Shown: positions 15,549 to 24,769, counted from the first letter of the stretch. The stretch: DNA of 64,000 bases from Rhizobium sp. Leaf453 (GCF_001425605.1 NZ_LMRG01000006.1:183209-247208); one strand, 5' to 3'. Program-made: numbers and translations. Notes: a model not told the origin generated them from the sequence alone.

Positions 15549-16934
15549 ATGGAATTTCGAACTCGTGCCGTTGGGGCGCGCCGTCTCAATATCGCAATCA
15601 TTGGCAGCGGCATCTCAGGTCTTTCTGCAGCCTGGCTTCTGTCAAAGCATCATGATGTGACCGTGTTCGAGGCTGCGGGTAGGCTTGGCGGTCACAGCAA
15701 CACGGTGACGTTTACTGCAGAGAGTGGCAAAGTCGCGGTGGATACGGGATTCATCGTCTACAATGAAGTGACGTATCCCAATCTCACGGCACTTTTCGGT
15801 GCGATCGATGTACCGACGGCCGCTTCCAACATGTCATTTGCAGTATCGCTCAATGAAGGGGAGTTCGAGTATTCCGGTGGTACGGGTCTCGGTCTGTTTG
15901 CGCAATGGTCGAATGTTGCAAACCCGCGCTTCTGGTCGATGATGCGCGACCTTCTAAGGTTTTACCGCAATGCACCCCGCGACCTCGCTGTGATGAATGG
16001 CATCTCTCTCGACGACTATCTCTCCCGTAACGGTTATGGGCGTCCTTTCCGCGAGGATCACCTTTATCCGATGGCCGCCGCGATCTGGTCGACGCCGGCG
16101 ATGGAGGTCGGTGCCTATCCAGCCGCAAGCTTTGTCAAATTTTGCTGCAATCATGGTCTTCTGGCGTTGTGGAATAGACCGACGTGGCGCACCGTGAGGG
16201 GCGGCAGTCGGGAATACGTAGCGCGACTGACCGCCGGTTTTGCTGATAGGGTAAGGCTTTCGACGCCCGTCAATGCAATCCACCGTTTGGGCAATCAGGT
16301 CGAGATCCGCGATGCCTTCGACAAGCAATACTGGTTCGATGACGTTGTGGTGGCGACCCATGCCGACCAGGCTCTGCGGATGTTGGCCGACCCGAGCGAT
16401 GAGGAGCGTAGGATCCTGGGGAGCTTCCGCTACTCACGCAACGAGGCAGTTCTGCATGGCGATACCACACTGATGCCGAAACGCCGTGCTGCCTGGTCCA
16501 GTTGGAACTATGTCGCGGACAACAGGGGTACCAGTCAGCAGGATCAGACCCAGCCTTCGATCACATATTGGATGAACAAGCTGCAGCCACTCGGTTCTGC
16601 CCCGCCTACCTTCGTGACGCTTAATCCCAAACGTTCTCCCCGCGCCGCGACGATCATCGCCACTGAGGCTTACGACCATCCGGTGTTCGACCTCGCCACA
16701 GATCGAGCCCAGCGCGAAATCTGGTCGCTTCAAGGTTCACGCAACACGTGGTTTTGCGGCGCGCATTTCGGCTCCGGTTTTCACGAGGATGGTATTCAAG
16801 CGGGGCTCGCCGTGGCTGAAGAGCTCGGAGGTATACGCCGTCCATGGAACGTCCCGCAGGAGAGCGGGCGTATCGTCCGCGGCTCTGTGGAGCGACCGTC
16901 AAAACGAACTGTCGATCTGGAGATGCTTGCATGA
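15549..16934 (+). CDS. FAD-dependent amine-oxidase-like oxidoreductase
   Basis: The 461-aa flavoprotein has the dinucleotide motif IIGSGISGLSAAWLL, GRLGGHSNT and a C-terminal FAD motif region (FCGAHFGSGFHEDG). It belongs to the amine oxidase/desaturase-like family found upstream of cyclopropane fatty acid synthase in many alphaproteobacteria. It heads a plus-strand run (oxidase, cfa, DUF2147, DUF2177) leading to the sigma factor. The substrate is probably a lipid acyl chain, by context only. Confidence 0.85.
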   Translation: MEFRTRAVGARRLNIAIIGSGISGLSAAWLLSKHHDVTVFEAAGRLGGHSNTVTFTAESGKVAVDTGFIVYNEVTYPNLTALFGAIDVPTAASNMSFAVSLNEGEFEYSGGTGLGLFAQWSNVANPRFWSMMRDLLRFYRNAPRDLAVMNGISLDDYLSRNGYGRPFREDHLYPMAAAIWSTPAMEVGAYPAASFVKFCCNHGLLALWNRPTWRTVRGGSREYVARLTAGFADRVRLSTPVNAIHRLGNQVEIRDAFDKQYWFDDVVVATHADQALRMLADPSDEERRILGSFRYSRNEAVLHGDTTLMPKRRAAWSSWNYVADNRGTSQQDQTQPSITYWMNKLQPLGSAPPTFVTLNPKRSPRAATIIATEAYDHPVFDLATDRAQREIWSLQGSRNTWFCGAHFGSGFHEDGIQAGLAVAEELGGIRRPWNVPQESGRIVRGSVERPSKRTVDLEMLA

Positions 16935-17011
16935 GGACCCCACGGTTGCGGTATGCTTCGCGCCCTTCAAGCGCTTCCTTCCAAACTTCACCCATCGCAA
17001 GGCCGTAGCCC

Positions 17012-18244
17012 GTGACGCAATTTGACGAAGCCACTGAGCCGACCAACGCTCTCACGTTACGCAGGCCAAGGTCTGGGATCGGCGGACTTATTTTCGAACA
17101 ATTGATCAAAGATCTCCGCTACGGCCGCCTCAAAATCGTCTTGCCGAACGGCGCAGTCATCGAACATCCCGGATTGGAGGAGGGGCCTGACGCGACGATC
17201 GTCATCCGCCGATGGCGGGCGCTTCGGCGGCTTATTGCTTCTGGCGAACTTGGCGCAGCGGAAGGATTTATCCGCGAAGACTGGACAACGCCTGATCTGA
17301 CGGCACTGATACGCTCGGCCGCCGCAAACGCCGATGTACTGGCGCCAGCTCTTGCTGGAACTCGGATCGCAAGACTGCTCAGCCGCATGCGCCATCTCCT
17401 CAACGCCAACACCAGGAAGGGCAGCCGCCGAAATATTGAAGCGCATTACGATCTGGGGAACGCGTTTTACAGAGAATGGCTTGATCGCTCGATGCTTTAT
17501 TCCTCGGCAATATTCGAAGATCCATTACAGACACTAGAAGCTGCGCAGCAAAATCGGCTCAATCATATTCGCAAGAAGCTGGAAATCTCGGATGGACAAC
17601 GCGTCCTGGAAGTCGGTTGCGGATGGGGCGCTCTGGCGCTCGACCTCGCCACCCATTCCAACGCTCATATCGTGGGTTTGACGCTTTCGCCTTCGCAACT
17701 GAGTTGGGCGAACACCGCAATATCCGCGGCGGTCAAAACCGACCAGATCGAACTGCGGCTTCAAGACTATCGTGATGTTCACGGTCAATTTGATCGAATC
17801 GTTTCCATTGAGATGTTCGAAGCGGTCGGCGAAGCCTACTGGCCGGATTATTTCGCGATGATCAAGCGGTGCATGGTACCCGGTGGGCGTACACTTCTGC
17901 AGGTCATTTCCATCGATAAGAGCCGGTTCGACGCCTATCGCGGCAGCACCGATTTTATCCAAAAGTACATCTTTCCGGGCGGATTTCTGCCGTCCGATGA
18001 GGCGCTGCGCGACGCAGTCGTTCTCGCCGGTCTCAAACTGATCGACATCGAGCATTTTGGCAAATCGTATGCGCACACACTGCGGGAGTGGCGAACGCGG
18101 TTTCACGCGAGGTGGCCGGCTATTGCCAGTCAGGGGTTCGACGACGCGTTCAAGCGGATGTGGACTTATTATCTTTGTTATTGCGAGGCAGGGTTCGAAG
18201 AGGAGCGCATTAATGTCGGGCTTTACACGATTGAACATGCCTAG
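17012..18244 (+). CDS. cfa: Cyclopropane-fatty-acyl-phospholipid synthase
   Basis: The 410-aa SAM-dependent enzyme adds a methylene across unsaturated phospholipid acyl chains. Visible motifs are EAHYDLGN, VLEVGCGWGALAL (SAM loop) and RGSTDFIQKYIFPGG. The start is GTG 17012. In RpoE-ChrR regulons this enzyme is a conserved target, thought to protect membranes from singlet oxygen. It overlaps the DUF2147 gene at the 3' end. A DUF1365 gene, often located before cfa, is absent. Confidence 0.9.
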   Translation: MTQFDEATEPTNALTLRRPRSGIGGLIFEQLIKDLRYGRLKIVLPNGAVIEHPGLEEGPDATIVIRRWRALRRLIASGELGAAEGFIREDWTTPDLTALIRSAAANADVLAPALAGTRIARLLSRMRHLLNANTRKGSRRNIEAHYDLGNAFYREWLDRSMLYSSAIFEDPLQTLEAAQQNRLNHIRKKLEISDGQRVLEVGCGWGALALDLATHSNAHIVGLTLSPSQLSWANTAISAAVKTDQIELRLQDYRDVHGQFDRIVSIEMFEAVGEAYWPDYFAMIKRCMVPGGRTLLQVISIDKSRFDAYRGSTDFIQKYIFPGGFLPSDEALRDAVVLAGLKLIDIEHFGKSYAHTLREWRTRFHARWPAIASQGFDDAFKRMWTYYLCYCEAGFEEERINVGLYTIEHA

Positions 18245-18635
18245 GGGCCTCGTTGAGTTAAACGGAGCCAGATCTCTTCTCTGGGCAATTCCGTTGCTTT
18301 TCGTCAGTGAGGCGGGCTCGGCAGCCGCTGACATCACGGGCAATTGGGCCCGTGGAGACGGAAACGCGCGTGTGCGGATCGCGCCTTGCGGCAGTGACAT
18401 CTGCGCGGTCAATACATGGATAAAGCCCGGGACGCCGAAAGAGAAGGAAGGCGACAAACTGGTAATGTCGATCATGCAAGACGCCGACGGTACCTATGCC
18501 GGCACGGCTTTCGATCCGCAACGCGACCTCACTTACAAACTGACGGTCAAGATCGATGGCGATCGAATGACGACCAGAGGCTGCGTGGTCGCCGGTCTGA
18601 TCTGTAAAGGCATCGACTGGACCCGCATCAACTGA
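18213..18635 (+). CDS. DUF2147 secreted protein
   Basis: The 140-aa product has a hydrophobic leader (SLLWAIPLLFVSEAGSAAA) followed by the DUF2147 pattern DITGNWARGDGNARVRIAPCG and an end RGCVVAGLICKGIDWTR. Start 18213 follows GAGGAGCG and overlaps cfa by 32 bases; ATG 18237 is an alternative. The family is periplasmic and uncharacterised. Confidence 0.8.
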   Translation: MSGFTRLNMPRGLVELNGARSLLWAIPLLFVSEAGSAAADITGNWARGDGNARVRIAPCGSDICAVNTWIKPGTPKEKEGDKLVMSIMQDADGTYAGTAFDPQRDLTYKLTVKIDGDRMTTRGCVVAGLICKGIDWTRIN

Positions 18636-18663
18636 TCCCAACACGTGCAAGAGGGAACCGAAC

Positions 18664-19083
18664 ATGAAAATGTACATGACCGCTTATGCCACAACGCTGA
18701 TCGTATTTGTCGTAATCGACTTTGTCTGGCTCAGCATCATGGCCGACCGCCTTTATCGCCCAACGCTGGGTGACATGCTGGCTCAGCAGTTCCGACTGGC
18801 GCCGGCAGTGGTGTTTTACCTGATTTATGCAGCCGGGCTGACGTTTCTGGCCGTCAGGACCGGCTTGTTGTCGGGGTCGATGACAACTGCGGTCATATAT
18901 GGGGCCGTCGCAGGCTTCATGGCTTACGCCACATATGACCTGACCAATCAATCTACCTTGAAGAATTGGTCTGCGATTCTGACGGTCGCCGATGTGCTGT
19001 GGGGAACCGTCCTGTCAGCGATCGCATCGGGTGCCGGGTTTTGGGTCGCGCAGCGGATGTTTGGCCATGTCGAGCGGCTTTGA
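18664..19083 (+). CDS. DUF2177 membrane protein
   Basis: The 139-aa protein has four hydrophobic segments and the family pattern DFVWLSIMADRLYRP, then YATYDLTNQSTLKNW. DUF2177 genes are repeatedly found in the cfa/ECF11 neighbourhood. The gene follows DUF2147 by 28 bases, so it is likely in the same transcript. Function unknown; location inner membrane. Confidence 0.88.
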   Translation: MKMYMTAYATTLIVFVVIDFVWLSIMADRLYRPTLGDMLAQQFRLAPAVVFYLIYAAGLTFLAVRTGLLSGSMTTAVIYGAVAGFMAYATYDLTNQSTLKNWSAILTVADVLWGTVLSAIASGAGFWVAQRMFGHVERL

Positions 19084-19156
19084 CAAGCTGCGGCGATTTC
19101 GGTTTAAGGATTGCAGCGCCTCGTAAGCAGCCTTAATGGGAATTTCGAGCGTTGTC

Positions 19157-19185
19157 TGATCCAGCCGCGTTCGGATGCGTATACG
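19157..19185 (+). promoter_or_regulatory. ECF11-type autoregulatory promoter of the sigma gene
   Basis: TGATCC, a 17-base spacer and TATACG match the arrangement upstream of folE, with the same GCG before TAT. Transcription would start near 19192, before the chosen sigma start. Sigma/ChrR operons are normally autoregulated. Confidence 0.55.
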
Positions 19186-19289
19186 GCTCCATGAACATCC
19201 AAATAGCGCTCCGAACTGGTTTACGTCGTGACGCCTACGCAAAGGCAAATGTTTCGCTGCCTCCGGTCGGGAGGCGAAAGGTCGGTAAT

Positions 19290-19865
19290 TTGGAGGAAAA
19301 TAGCGTCAATCTCGATGCTGAACGGATCGTCGTTTTGATGTCCGCAATCTCAGAAAAGCGCGATGTCGGCGCATTCGAAATCCTTTACCGGCACTTTTAT
19401 CCGCGCGTGCGCTCCTACATGGTGAGGATGACGCGGGGCAACCGTGTTCTCGCAGAAGAACTGGCTCAAGAGACGATGATGCGTGTCTGGAATAAGGCTT
19501 CGCTCTTCGACGGTTCCAAGGCTCAGGCGTCAACCTGGATATTCACCATCGCCAGAAACCAGATGATCGACTCTGTCCGCAGAGGTGTGCGGCCAACCTT
19601 CGACCCCAACGACCCGGCCTTCGTGCCAGACGAGTTTGAGGCGGCCGATACGAAAATCGAGCGAGAGCAGAGTGCCGCCGCCCTGGGCCAGGCAATGACG
19701 ACCTTAAAAGGCAATTATGCCGAAGTGTTGCGCCTGTCGTTCTTCGAAGGCCTCACCCATTCGTCGATAGCGGAAAAACTCAACATCCCAATTGGAACGG
19801 TGAAATCAAGGATCAGGCTTGCATGCGAGAAACTGCGCAACGCGCTTCAGGACGAAATCAAATGA
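19290..19865 (+). CDS. rpoE: ECF sigma factor of the RpoE-ChrR (ECF11) type
   Basis: This 191-aa sigma factor has region 2 (FEILYRHFYPRVRSYM, LAEELAQETMMRVW, WIFTIARNQMIDSVRR) and region 4 (LRLSFFEGLTHSSIAEKL, GTVKSRIRLACEKLR). Start TTG 19290 is chosen because it follows AAAGG, gives a family-typical length and lies after the predicted promoter. TTG 19152 and ATG 19191 in the same frame are alternatives. Its stop overlaps the ChrR gene (ATGA). It should be held inactive by ChrR until singlet oxygen appears. Confidence 0.9.
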   Translation: MEENSVNLDAERIVVLMSAISEKRDVGAFEILYRHFYPRVRSYMVRMTRGNRVLAEELAQETMMRVWNKASLFDGSKAQASTWIFTIARNQMIDSVRRGVRPTFDPNDPAFVPDEFEAADTKIEREQSAAALGQAMTTLKGNYAEVLRLSFFEGLTHSSIAEKLNIPIGTVKSRIRLACEKLRNALQDEIK

Positions 19866-20515
19866 TTGAGCATCATCTGGATGATGACATTCTTTCGCAA
19901 TACTCGGCTGGAACGTTGACCGAGGGATGGAGTATTGCTGTTGCAAGCCATCTCGCCCTTTGCCCTGCCTGCCGATCCAAAGTGGACATGCTTGACAGCC
20001 TCGGTGGATACTTCTTGGAAGCGGACGACGGTCGCGCAAGCGACGTTTCGAAGAGCTGGGAAGCAGTGAAAGCGCGGATCGATGCTGGGGAGGTCGACAA
20101 TGTTGTGCCACTCAAAGTGCGGTCCGTACCGGATCGAATTTACCCCGAACCGCTGAAGAGATACATTGAGGCGGCAGGCGGTCTGAGATGGAAGAGACTG
20201 GGGAGCGGCGCAGCCCAAATGTTGATCCCGACGGGGGATGCGACGACAACGGTCAGACTCCTTAAAATTCCCGCAGGTCAGCCGGTGCCCGAGCACTCCC
20301 ACGGGGGTCTCGAATTGACGCTCGTGCTTGACGGCAGCTTCAGTGATGAGGTCGCGACATTCGGGCGGGGCGATATAGAGATGGCCGACGATAATCTAAC
20401 GCACCAGCCAAAGGCCGATTTGGACAAAGACTGTATATGCCTTGCGGTGACGGATGCGCCGCTTCGGTTCAAGAGCCGATTCATGCGACTGATACAGCCT
20501 TTGCTGGGAATATAG
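19862..20515 (+). CDS. chrR: ChrR-type zinc anti-sigma factor with cupin domain
   Basis: The 217-aa protein has the N-terminal zinc anti-sigma domain, with His4/His5, His30, Cys34 and Cys37 matching the ChrR ligand spacing. A C-terminal cupin domain contains PEHSHGGLELTLVLDG. In Rhodobacter ChrR, the first domain binds the sigma factor and the second is needed for the singlet oxygen response. Overlap with rpoE secures co-translation. Confidence 0.92.
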   Translation: MIEHHLDDDILSQYSAGTLTEGWSIAVASHLALCPACRSKVDMLDSLGGYFLEADDGRASDVSKSWEAVKARIDAGEVDNVVPLKVRSVPDRIYPEPLKRYIEAAGGLRWKRLGSGAAQMLIPTGDATTTVRLLKIPAGQPVPEHSHGGLELTLVLDGSFSDEVATFGRGDIEMADDNLTHQPKADLDKDCICLAVTDAPLRFKSRFMRLIQPLLGI

Positions 20516-20666
20516 GATTTTTGCGAACGATCTGCGCACAGCATACTGCCACCCAAAATCGCCCTTTAGGCAAACACAATTTGTTGATGGGACCGTTTGA
20601 ACCGGGACGATGATCATTCGTAGAACCGTCACCCTGCCAAAAGGCCGGGAACGAGAGGAGATGATC

Positions 20667-21224
20667 ATGAAAAAATTGCTAATGGTTTCGGCTGTTGCGC
20701 TCGCCACTCTTATGGCGGGTGGCCTGGTTGCTCAAGCCGCCAACCCGGAAGTTGGTGGTGCTGCGATGTTTGTGGACAAGAACATTGTTGAAAATGCCGC
20801 CAATTCCAAAGACCACACGACTCTTGTGGCCGCGGTCAAGGCGGCGGATCTCGTATCCACCCTCGAAGGCAAGGGTCCCTTCACGGTGTTTGCGCCGACG
20901 AATGAAGCGTTCGACGCGCTTCCGAAAGGCACCGTCGAAACGCTGCTTAAGCCGGAAAACAAGGACAAGTTGACCAAAATCCTGACCTGTCACGTCGTCG
21001 CCGCGGATGCAATGGCCAGCGCGGTCGCCAAGATGATCAAGGATGATGGCGGTGAGCACGACATCAAAACCGTGGGCGGCTGCGTCCTGAAGGCCAAGGA
21101 AGACATGGGCAAGATCACACTCACGGATGAAGCCGGCGGTACGGCCACTGTCACGATTGCTGATGTCAAGCAATCCAATGGCGTGATCCACGTTGTCGAC
21201 AAAGTGCTTCTGCCGAAGTTGTGA
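20667..21224 (+). CDS. Secreted fasciclin-domain protein
   Basis: The 185-aa product has a signal peptide (MKKLLMVSAVALATLMAGG, cleavage near AQA) and one FAS1 domain: GPFTVFAPTNEAFDALPKG and NGVIHVVDKVLLPK. Start 20667 has GAGGAG six bases upstream; ATG 20661 lies too close to it. It follows the sigma/anti-sigma pair and ends at a strong hairpin. Bacterial FAS1 proteins are surface or periplasmic adhesion-like proteins, and several are stress-induced. Confidence 0.9.
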   Translation: MKKLLMVSAVALATLMAGGLVAQAANPEVGGAAMFVDKNIVENAANSKDHTTLVAAVKAADLVSTLEGKGPFTVFAPTNEAFDALPKGTVETLLKPENKDKLTKILTCHVVAADAMASAVAKMIKDDGGEHDIKTVGGCVLKAKEDMGKITLTDEAGGTATVTIADVKQSNGVIHVVDKVLLPKL

Positions 21225-21230
21225 GTTTTA

Positions 21231-21260
21231 ATTGCCGGGCCTGCATATAGGCCCGGCAAT
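21231..21260 (+). terminator. Hairpin after the fasciclin gene
   Basis: A perfect 12-bp stem (ATTGCCGGGCCT/AGGCCCGGCAAT) with a 6-nt loop begins 6 bases after the stop codon. The T run is weak on both strands, so it may act as terminator or 3' stabiliser. Confidence 0.6.
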
Positions 21261-21554
21261 CAAAAGCTAGCTTTTTCGCTTCATCGGTATTCGAATGCCG
21301 AAGTATCCGTTCGGTTCAATTGAGGAACCCGGCAGCCGATTTTATCCACTGTATGCAAAGCCGCGATCAATGCTGGCAACGCAGGTGGTGATTGGCGCCG
21401 GCTCGGATGATAGCGATGAAACCCGGGTAATGTGGCCCCAGCAGTGACGAAAAAGCCCCCGGCCAGGAGAGAACCAGGGGTTGAGTTCGCTGTTTCGGAT
21501 GGTGCTCACGCATCCGATGAAAGAAGAGACTAGCCGATAGCAGTTAACACGCGC
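21261..21554. other. Gene-free interval with one terminator
   Basis: Nothing coding is supported. The interval contains the minus-strand terminator at 21450-21480. Confidence 0.4.
21450..21480 (-). terminator. Rho-independent terminator (minus strand)
   Basis: A GC-rich imperfect stem (CCCCTGG with CCGGGGG) is followed by CTTTTT on the minus strand, about 75 bases beyond the response regulator stop. Confidence 0.6.
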
Positions 21555-21959
21555 TTACGTCGGATCATGTATCATATGAGTCTGAGCCTCGTTGAGTAGT
21601 GTCGCCAGGGCAGTGACAAGTTGAGCCGGCACAAATGGCTTTTGAAGCAAAACGCTATCCGGCACACCATGGGCGCGCCATTCTTGTGCACTGTCGCCTG
21701 TCATATAAATGACTGGTAGAGACGGCTTTAGTTCCCTAGCCCTATGAGCGGCATCCCAGCCCGTCAACTTGCCAGGCATTCGGATGTCCGTCACAAGGGC
21801 GCAGAACCGTTCCGGCTCTCGTTCCAGAGCATCGACTGCCTGTTGCCCGGTGACAACCATCACGAAATTAAAGCCAGCGTCGCCCATAATCTCCTCAAGT
21901 GTCATCTGCACGAGAGCGTCATCTTCTGCCAGGAGCACGGTCTGTTTGTCGGCTTCCAT
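21555..21959 (-). CDS. Single-domain response regulator
   Basis: The 134-aa receiver has AEDDALVQ (acidic pair), ALVTDIRMPG (phosphoacceptor Asp), VIYMTGD (Thr switch) and LLQKPF (Lys). There is no output domain. It resembles receivers that accompany HWE kinases. A TGATCC-type site lies 26 bases upstream, which would place the gene under the neighbouring ECF sigma factor. Confidence 0.88.
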   Translation of the reverse strand: MEADKQTVLLAEDDALVQMTLEEIMGDAGFNFVMVVTGQQAVDALEREPERFCALVTDIRMPGKLTGWDAAHRARELKPSLPVIYMTGDSAQEWRAHGVPDSVLLQKPFVPAQLVTALATLLNEAQTHMIHDPT

Positions 21960-21984
21960 TTGCGATCCTACGATTTTCTCGCAG

Positions 21985-22011
21985 ATACGATCAGTTCTGC
22001 GCTGAGGATCA
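21985..22011 (-). promoter_or_regulatory. ECF11-type promoter candidate for the response regulator
   Basis: TGATCC, an 18-base spacer and TATCTG on the minus strand, with the ATG 26 bases after the -10 start. The spacer is one base longer than at folE and rpoE. The rest of the 21960-22261 interval shows only a GGGGCCGGCCCC palindrome. Confidence 0.45.
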
Positions 22012-22261
22012 CTATGACACCAAAGCTTTCGAATGCGTCTAATAAAGCGTCAGCCAAAGAATAAAACGAAAACTTATCCAGCGTGATCGTCTGTATGGCG
22101 CCTTCCAGGTCCGTGCGCGATCACAGCTGACGTAGAACCAGCTAATCGCGCTGATTAAACGCCCTAAAGGTCGACCACCTTCATTTTTTTTGAAAACGGG
22201 GGGGCCGGCCCCATCCAAAAGCGGCAATTTACCGTACTAGCTCCAGATTGGAGTAATGAAG

Positions 22262-23461
22262 ATGCTAAAGACCAACGCGCTTCCTGATGCCGATGGCTTT
22301 TTTGGTCAGTTCGGCGGCCGCTTCGTGCCCGAAACGCTGATGCCATTGCTGCTTGCCGTCAACGACGAATGGCAGAGCGCCAAAATCGATCCTGCGTATT
22401 GGAATGAGCTCGACGGCTATTCCAGACACTACGTGGGGCGGCCCAGCCCACTTTATTTTGCCGAAAGGCTGACTGAAAGACTGAGAGGCGCGCGTATCTA
22501 TCTGAAACGTGACGAACTTAACCATACCGGGTCGCACAAGATCAACAACTGCATTGGCCAGATTCTCGTCGCTCGCCGTATGGGCAAGCGCCGCATTATC
22601 GCCGAAACGGGAGCCGGGCAGCATGGCGTGGCGACAGCAACTGTCGCTGCAAGGTTCGGTCTCCAGTGCGTCATCTACATGGGTGCCAAGGACATCGAGC
22701 GTCAGTCTCCCAATGTCTTCCGGATGAAGTTGCTCGGAGCCGAGGTGAGGGCGGTCACAGCTGGGAATGGCACGCTGAAAGACGCGATGAACGAGGCGCT
22801 CCGCGACTGGGTTTCGAATGTCGAGGACACGTATTATCTGATCGGTACGGTTGCCGGCCCTCATCCCTATCCTGAGATGGTGAGAACACTGCAAACGGTT
22901 ATTGGGCGGGAGGCGCGCAAGCAGATCGTCGAACATGAGGGCCGACTGCCGGATTTGCTGGTCGCTGCGGTCGGCGGCGGATCGAATGCAATCGGTCTGT
23001 TTCATTCATTCCTAAACGATCCAGTCGTGGCAATGGTTGGCGTCGAGCCAGCCGGAAAAGGTCTCGACACCCAGGAGCATTGTGCGTCGCTGACCAAAGG
23101 CAGTCCGGGTGTGCTGCATGGAAATAGAACATTCCTTCTTCAAGATGGGGACGGTCAAATCACCGAAGGCCACTCGATCTCGGCTGGCCTAGACTACCCC
23201 GGTGTGGGACCCGAACACGCCTGGCTGAAAGAAAGCGGGCGTGTGACCTACTCGTCGGCCACCGACAGCGAAGCGCTTGAGGCTTTCCAGCTTCTTTCCA
23301 CCGAGGAAGGAATTATCCCTGCTCTGGAGCCCTCGCATGCCATAGCCGAGGTCGTCAAACGGGCGCCGCGAATGCCGGGAAAGATCATTATCGTCAATCT
23401 GTGCGGACGTGGTGACAAGGACATTTTCACGGTGTCGAGACTGCTTGAGCTTGAAAGCTGA
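22262..23461 (+). CDS. trpB: Tryptophan synthase beta chain
   Basis: The 399-aa PLP enzyme makes tryptophan from indole and serine. Motifs are [26 protein letters not shown] with the PLP lysine, [13 protein letters not shown] and [13 protein letters not shown] 22262 is chosen over 22256 because GGAG is 8 bases away. No trpA, trpF or other trp gene is adjacent, so this is probably a second, stand-alone copy. Length is normal and all key residues are present. Confidence 0.93.
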   Translation: MLKTNALPDADGFFGQFGGRFVPETLMPLLLAVNDEWQSAKIDPAYWNELDGYSRHYVGRPSPLYFAERLTERLRGARIYLKRDELNHTGSHKINNCIGQILVARRMGKRRIIAETGAGQHGVATATVAARFGLQCVIYMGAKDIERQSPNVFRMKLLGAEVRAVTAGNGTLKDAMNEALRDWVSNVEDTYYLIGTVAGPHPYPEMVRTLQTVIGREARKQIVEHEGRLPDLLVAAVGGGSNAIGLFHSFLNDPVVAMVGVEPAGKGLDTQEHCASLTKGSPGVLHGNRTFLLQDGDGQITEGHSISAGLDYPGVGPEHAWLKESGRVTYSSATDSEALEAFQLLSTEEGIIPALEPSHAIAEVVKRAPRMPGKIIIVNLCGRGDKDIFTVSRLLELES

Positions 23462-23608
23462 ACTTCTCTCTTCACCGCACTTTCAGTGATACGACATTCG
23501 CGGGTGAAATTCCCAAACCGGAGACATGCACAAGCCTCTTTTAAAACATCCGCGCCAGTCAGGGTGATTTCAGTTATAATCGTTGCAGAGCGAAAATTTG
23601 GAATTACG

Positions 23609-24769
23609 ATGGACGACGTCGCTAAAACAGATTTTTTTGATCTCATCCCGTTCGTGGACAATTTTGCCGACCTCACCAACGTCGAAAGCTATAGACCCCT
23701 TCCAGATGGGTGGGTGCTTGCCATTGCCGACGTCATCGACTCTACGCGCGCAATCGAGAAAGGAAAATACAAGGCGGTCAATACTGCCGGAGCAAGCGTT
23801 ATCACCGCGCTGCTCAATGGGCTTGGTCGTCAGACCTATCCATTTGTCTTTGGGGGGGATGGTGCGATGCTGGCTCTACCAGGTGAAAGAGTATCAACCG
23901 CACAGGAGATCCTCGCCACCCTGACTGTCTGGGTATCTGAAGCCCTCCAACTGACACTGCGTGCGGCGATCGTTCCAGTTCAGGATATTCGAGACACTGG
24001 ATTGGACGTGCTTGTCGCTCGACACAGGGCTAGCGAAAACGCAACTTACGCGATGTTCTCTGGCGGGGGGTCACACTGGGCTGAAGCTCAAATGAAGAAG
24101 GGCCTATATTCCGTTGTCGCCGCTGCGCCGGGGTCAAGACCGGATTTGACGGGACTTTCATGCCGATGGGATCCAATCCCGGCGCGGAATGGCGAGATCG
24201 TTTCGCTTATTGTGGCACCTGGTGTCAACGGGCGAGACCCTGAATTCAACTTGCTTCTCACTGAGATCATCTCGATTGTCGCCGAACAGGAAAGAGATGG
24301 ACATCCGCTTCCGGTGGATGGCCCACCGCTCACTTTAACCACTAAGGGGATAGATTCCGAGGCTCGAGCAACAGCAGCCGAAGGGCGTCTTCTCATGCGG
24401 AAACTTGGTATTTTTGCCGAGACAATGCTCGCCGTCGGTATCGATTACCTTGGAGTTCCTGTTGGGTCATTTGATCCCAAGCGTTACAAGGTCGAGGTGG
24501 CGGAAAATTCCGACTTCCGCAAATTCGACGACAGCTTGAAAATGACCGTTGATCTCGATACGGAACGAACGCAAAGACTGGAGCAGCGATTGGTGCGGGC
24601 AGCTTCGGCGGGCACCTGTCGATATGGCATTCACCGACAATCCGAGGCCTTGATGACCTGTTTTGTACCGTCTCTCCACGCCAAGAACCATGTCCACTTC
24701 GTAGATGGTGCAAATGGTGGATATGCTCTTGCGGCCAGGTTACTGAAGAAATGGGATCTTTATCCTTAA
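23609..24769 (+). CDS. DUF3095 domain protein (cyclase-like)
   Basis: The 386-aa protein matches DUF3095: VLAIADVIDSTRAIEKGKYK, TYPFVFGGDGAML, and a C-terminal CFVPSLHAKNHVHFVDG. The two Asp of ADVIDST and the FGGDGA turn resemble the metal-binding palm of class III nucleotide cyclases; that relation is inferred from motif shape. ATG 23609 is preferred because upstream residues look non-coding. It follows trpB by about 150 bases. Confidence 0.8.
   Translation: MDDVAKTDFFDLIPFVDNFADLTNVESYRPLPDGWVLAIADVIDSTRAIEKGKYKAVNTAGASVITALLNGLGRQTYPFVFGGDGAMLALPGERVSTAQEILATLTVWVSEALQLTLRAAIVPVQDIRDTGLDVLVARHRASENATYAMFSGGGSHWAEAQMKKGLYSVVAAAPGSRPDLTGLSCRWDPIPARNGEIVSLIVAPGVNGRDPEFNLLLTEIISIVAEQERDGHPLPVDGPPLTLTTKGIDSEARATAAEGRLLMRKLGIFAETMLAVGIDYLGVPVGSFDPKRYKVEVAENSDFRKFDDSLKMTVDLDTERTQRLEQRLVRAASAGTCRYGIHRQSEALMTCFVPSLHAKNHVHFVDGANGGYALAARLLKKWDLYP

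Noticed and set aside
22198-22213. GGGGCCGGCCCC palindrome before trpB as a terminator or trp attenuator
   Set aside because: It lacks a T run on the coding strand and there is no Trp-rich leader peptide.
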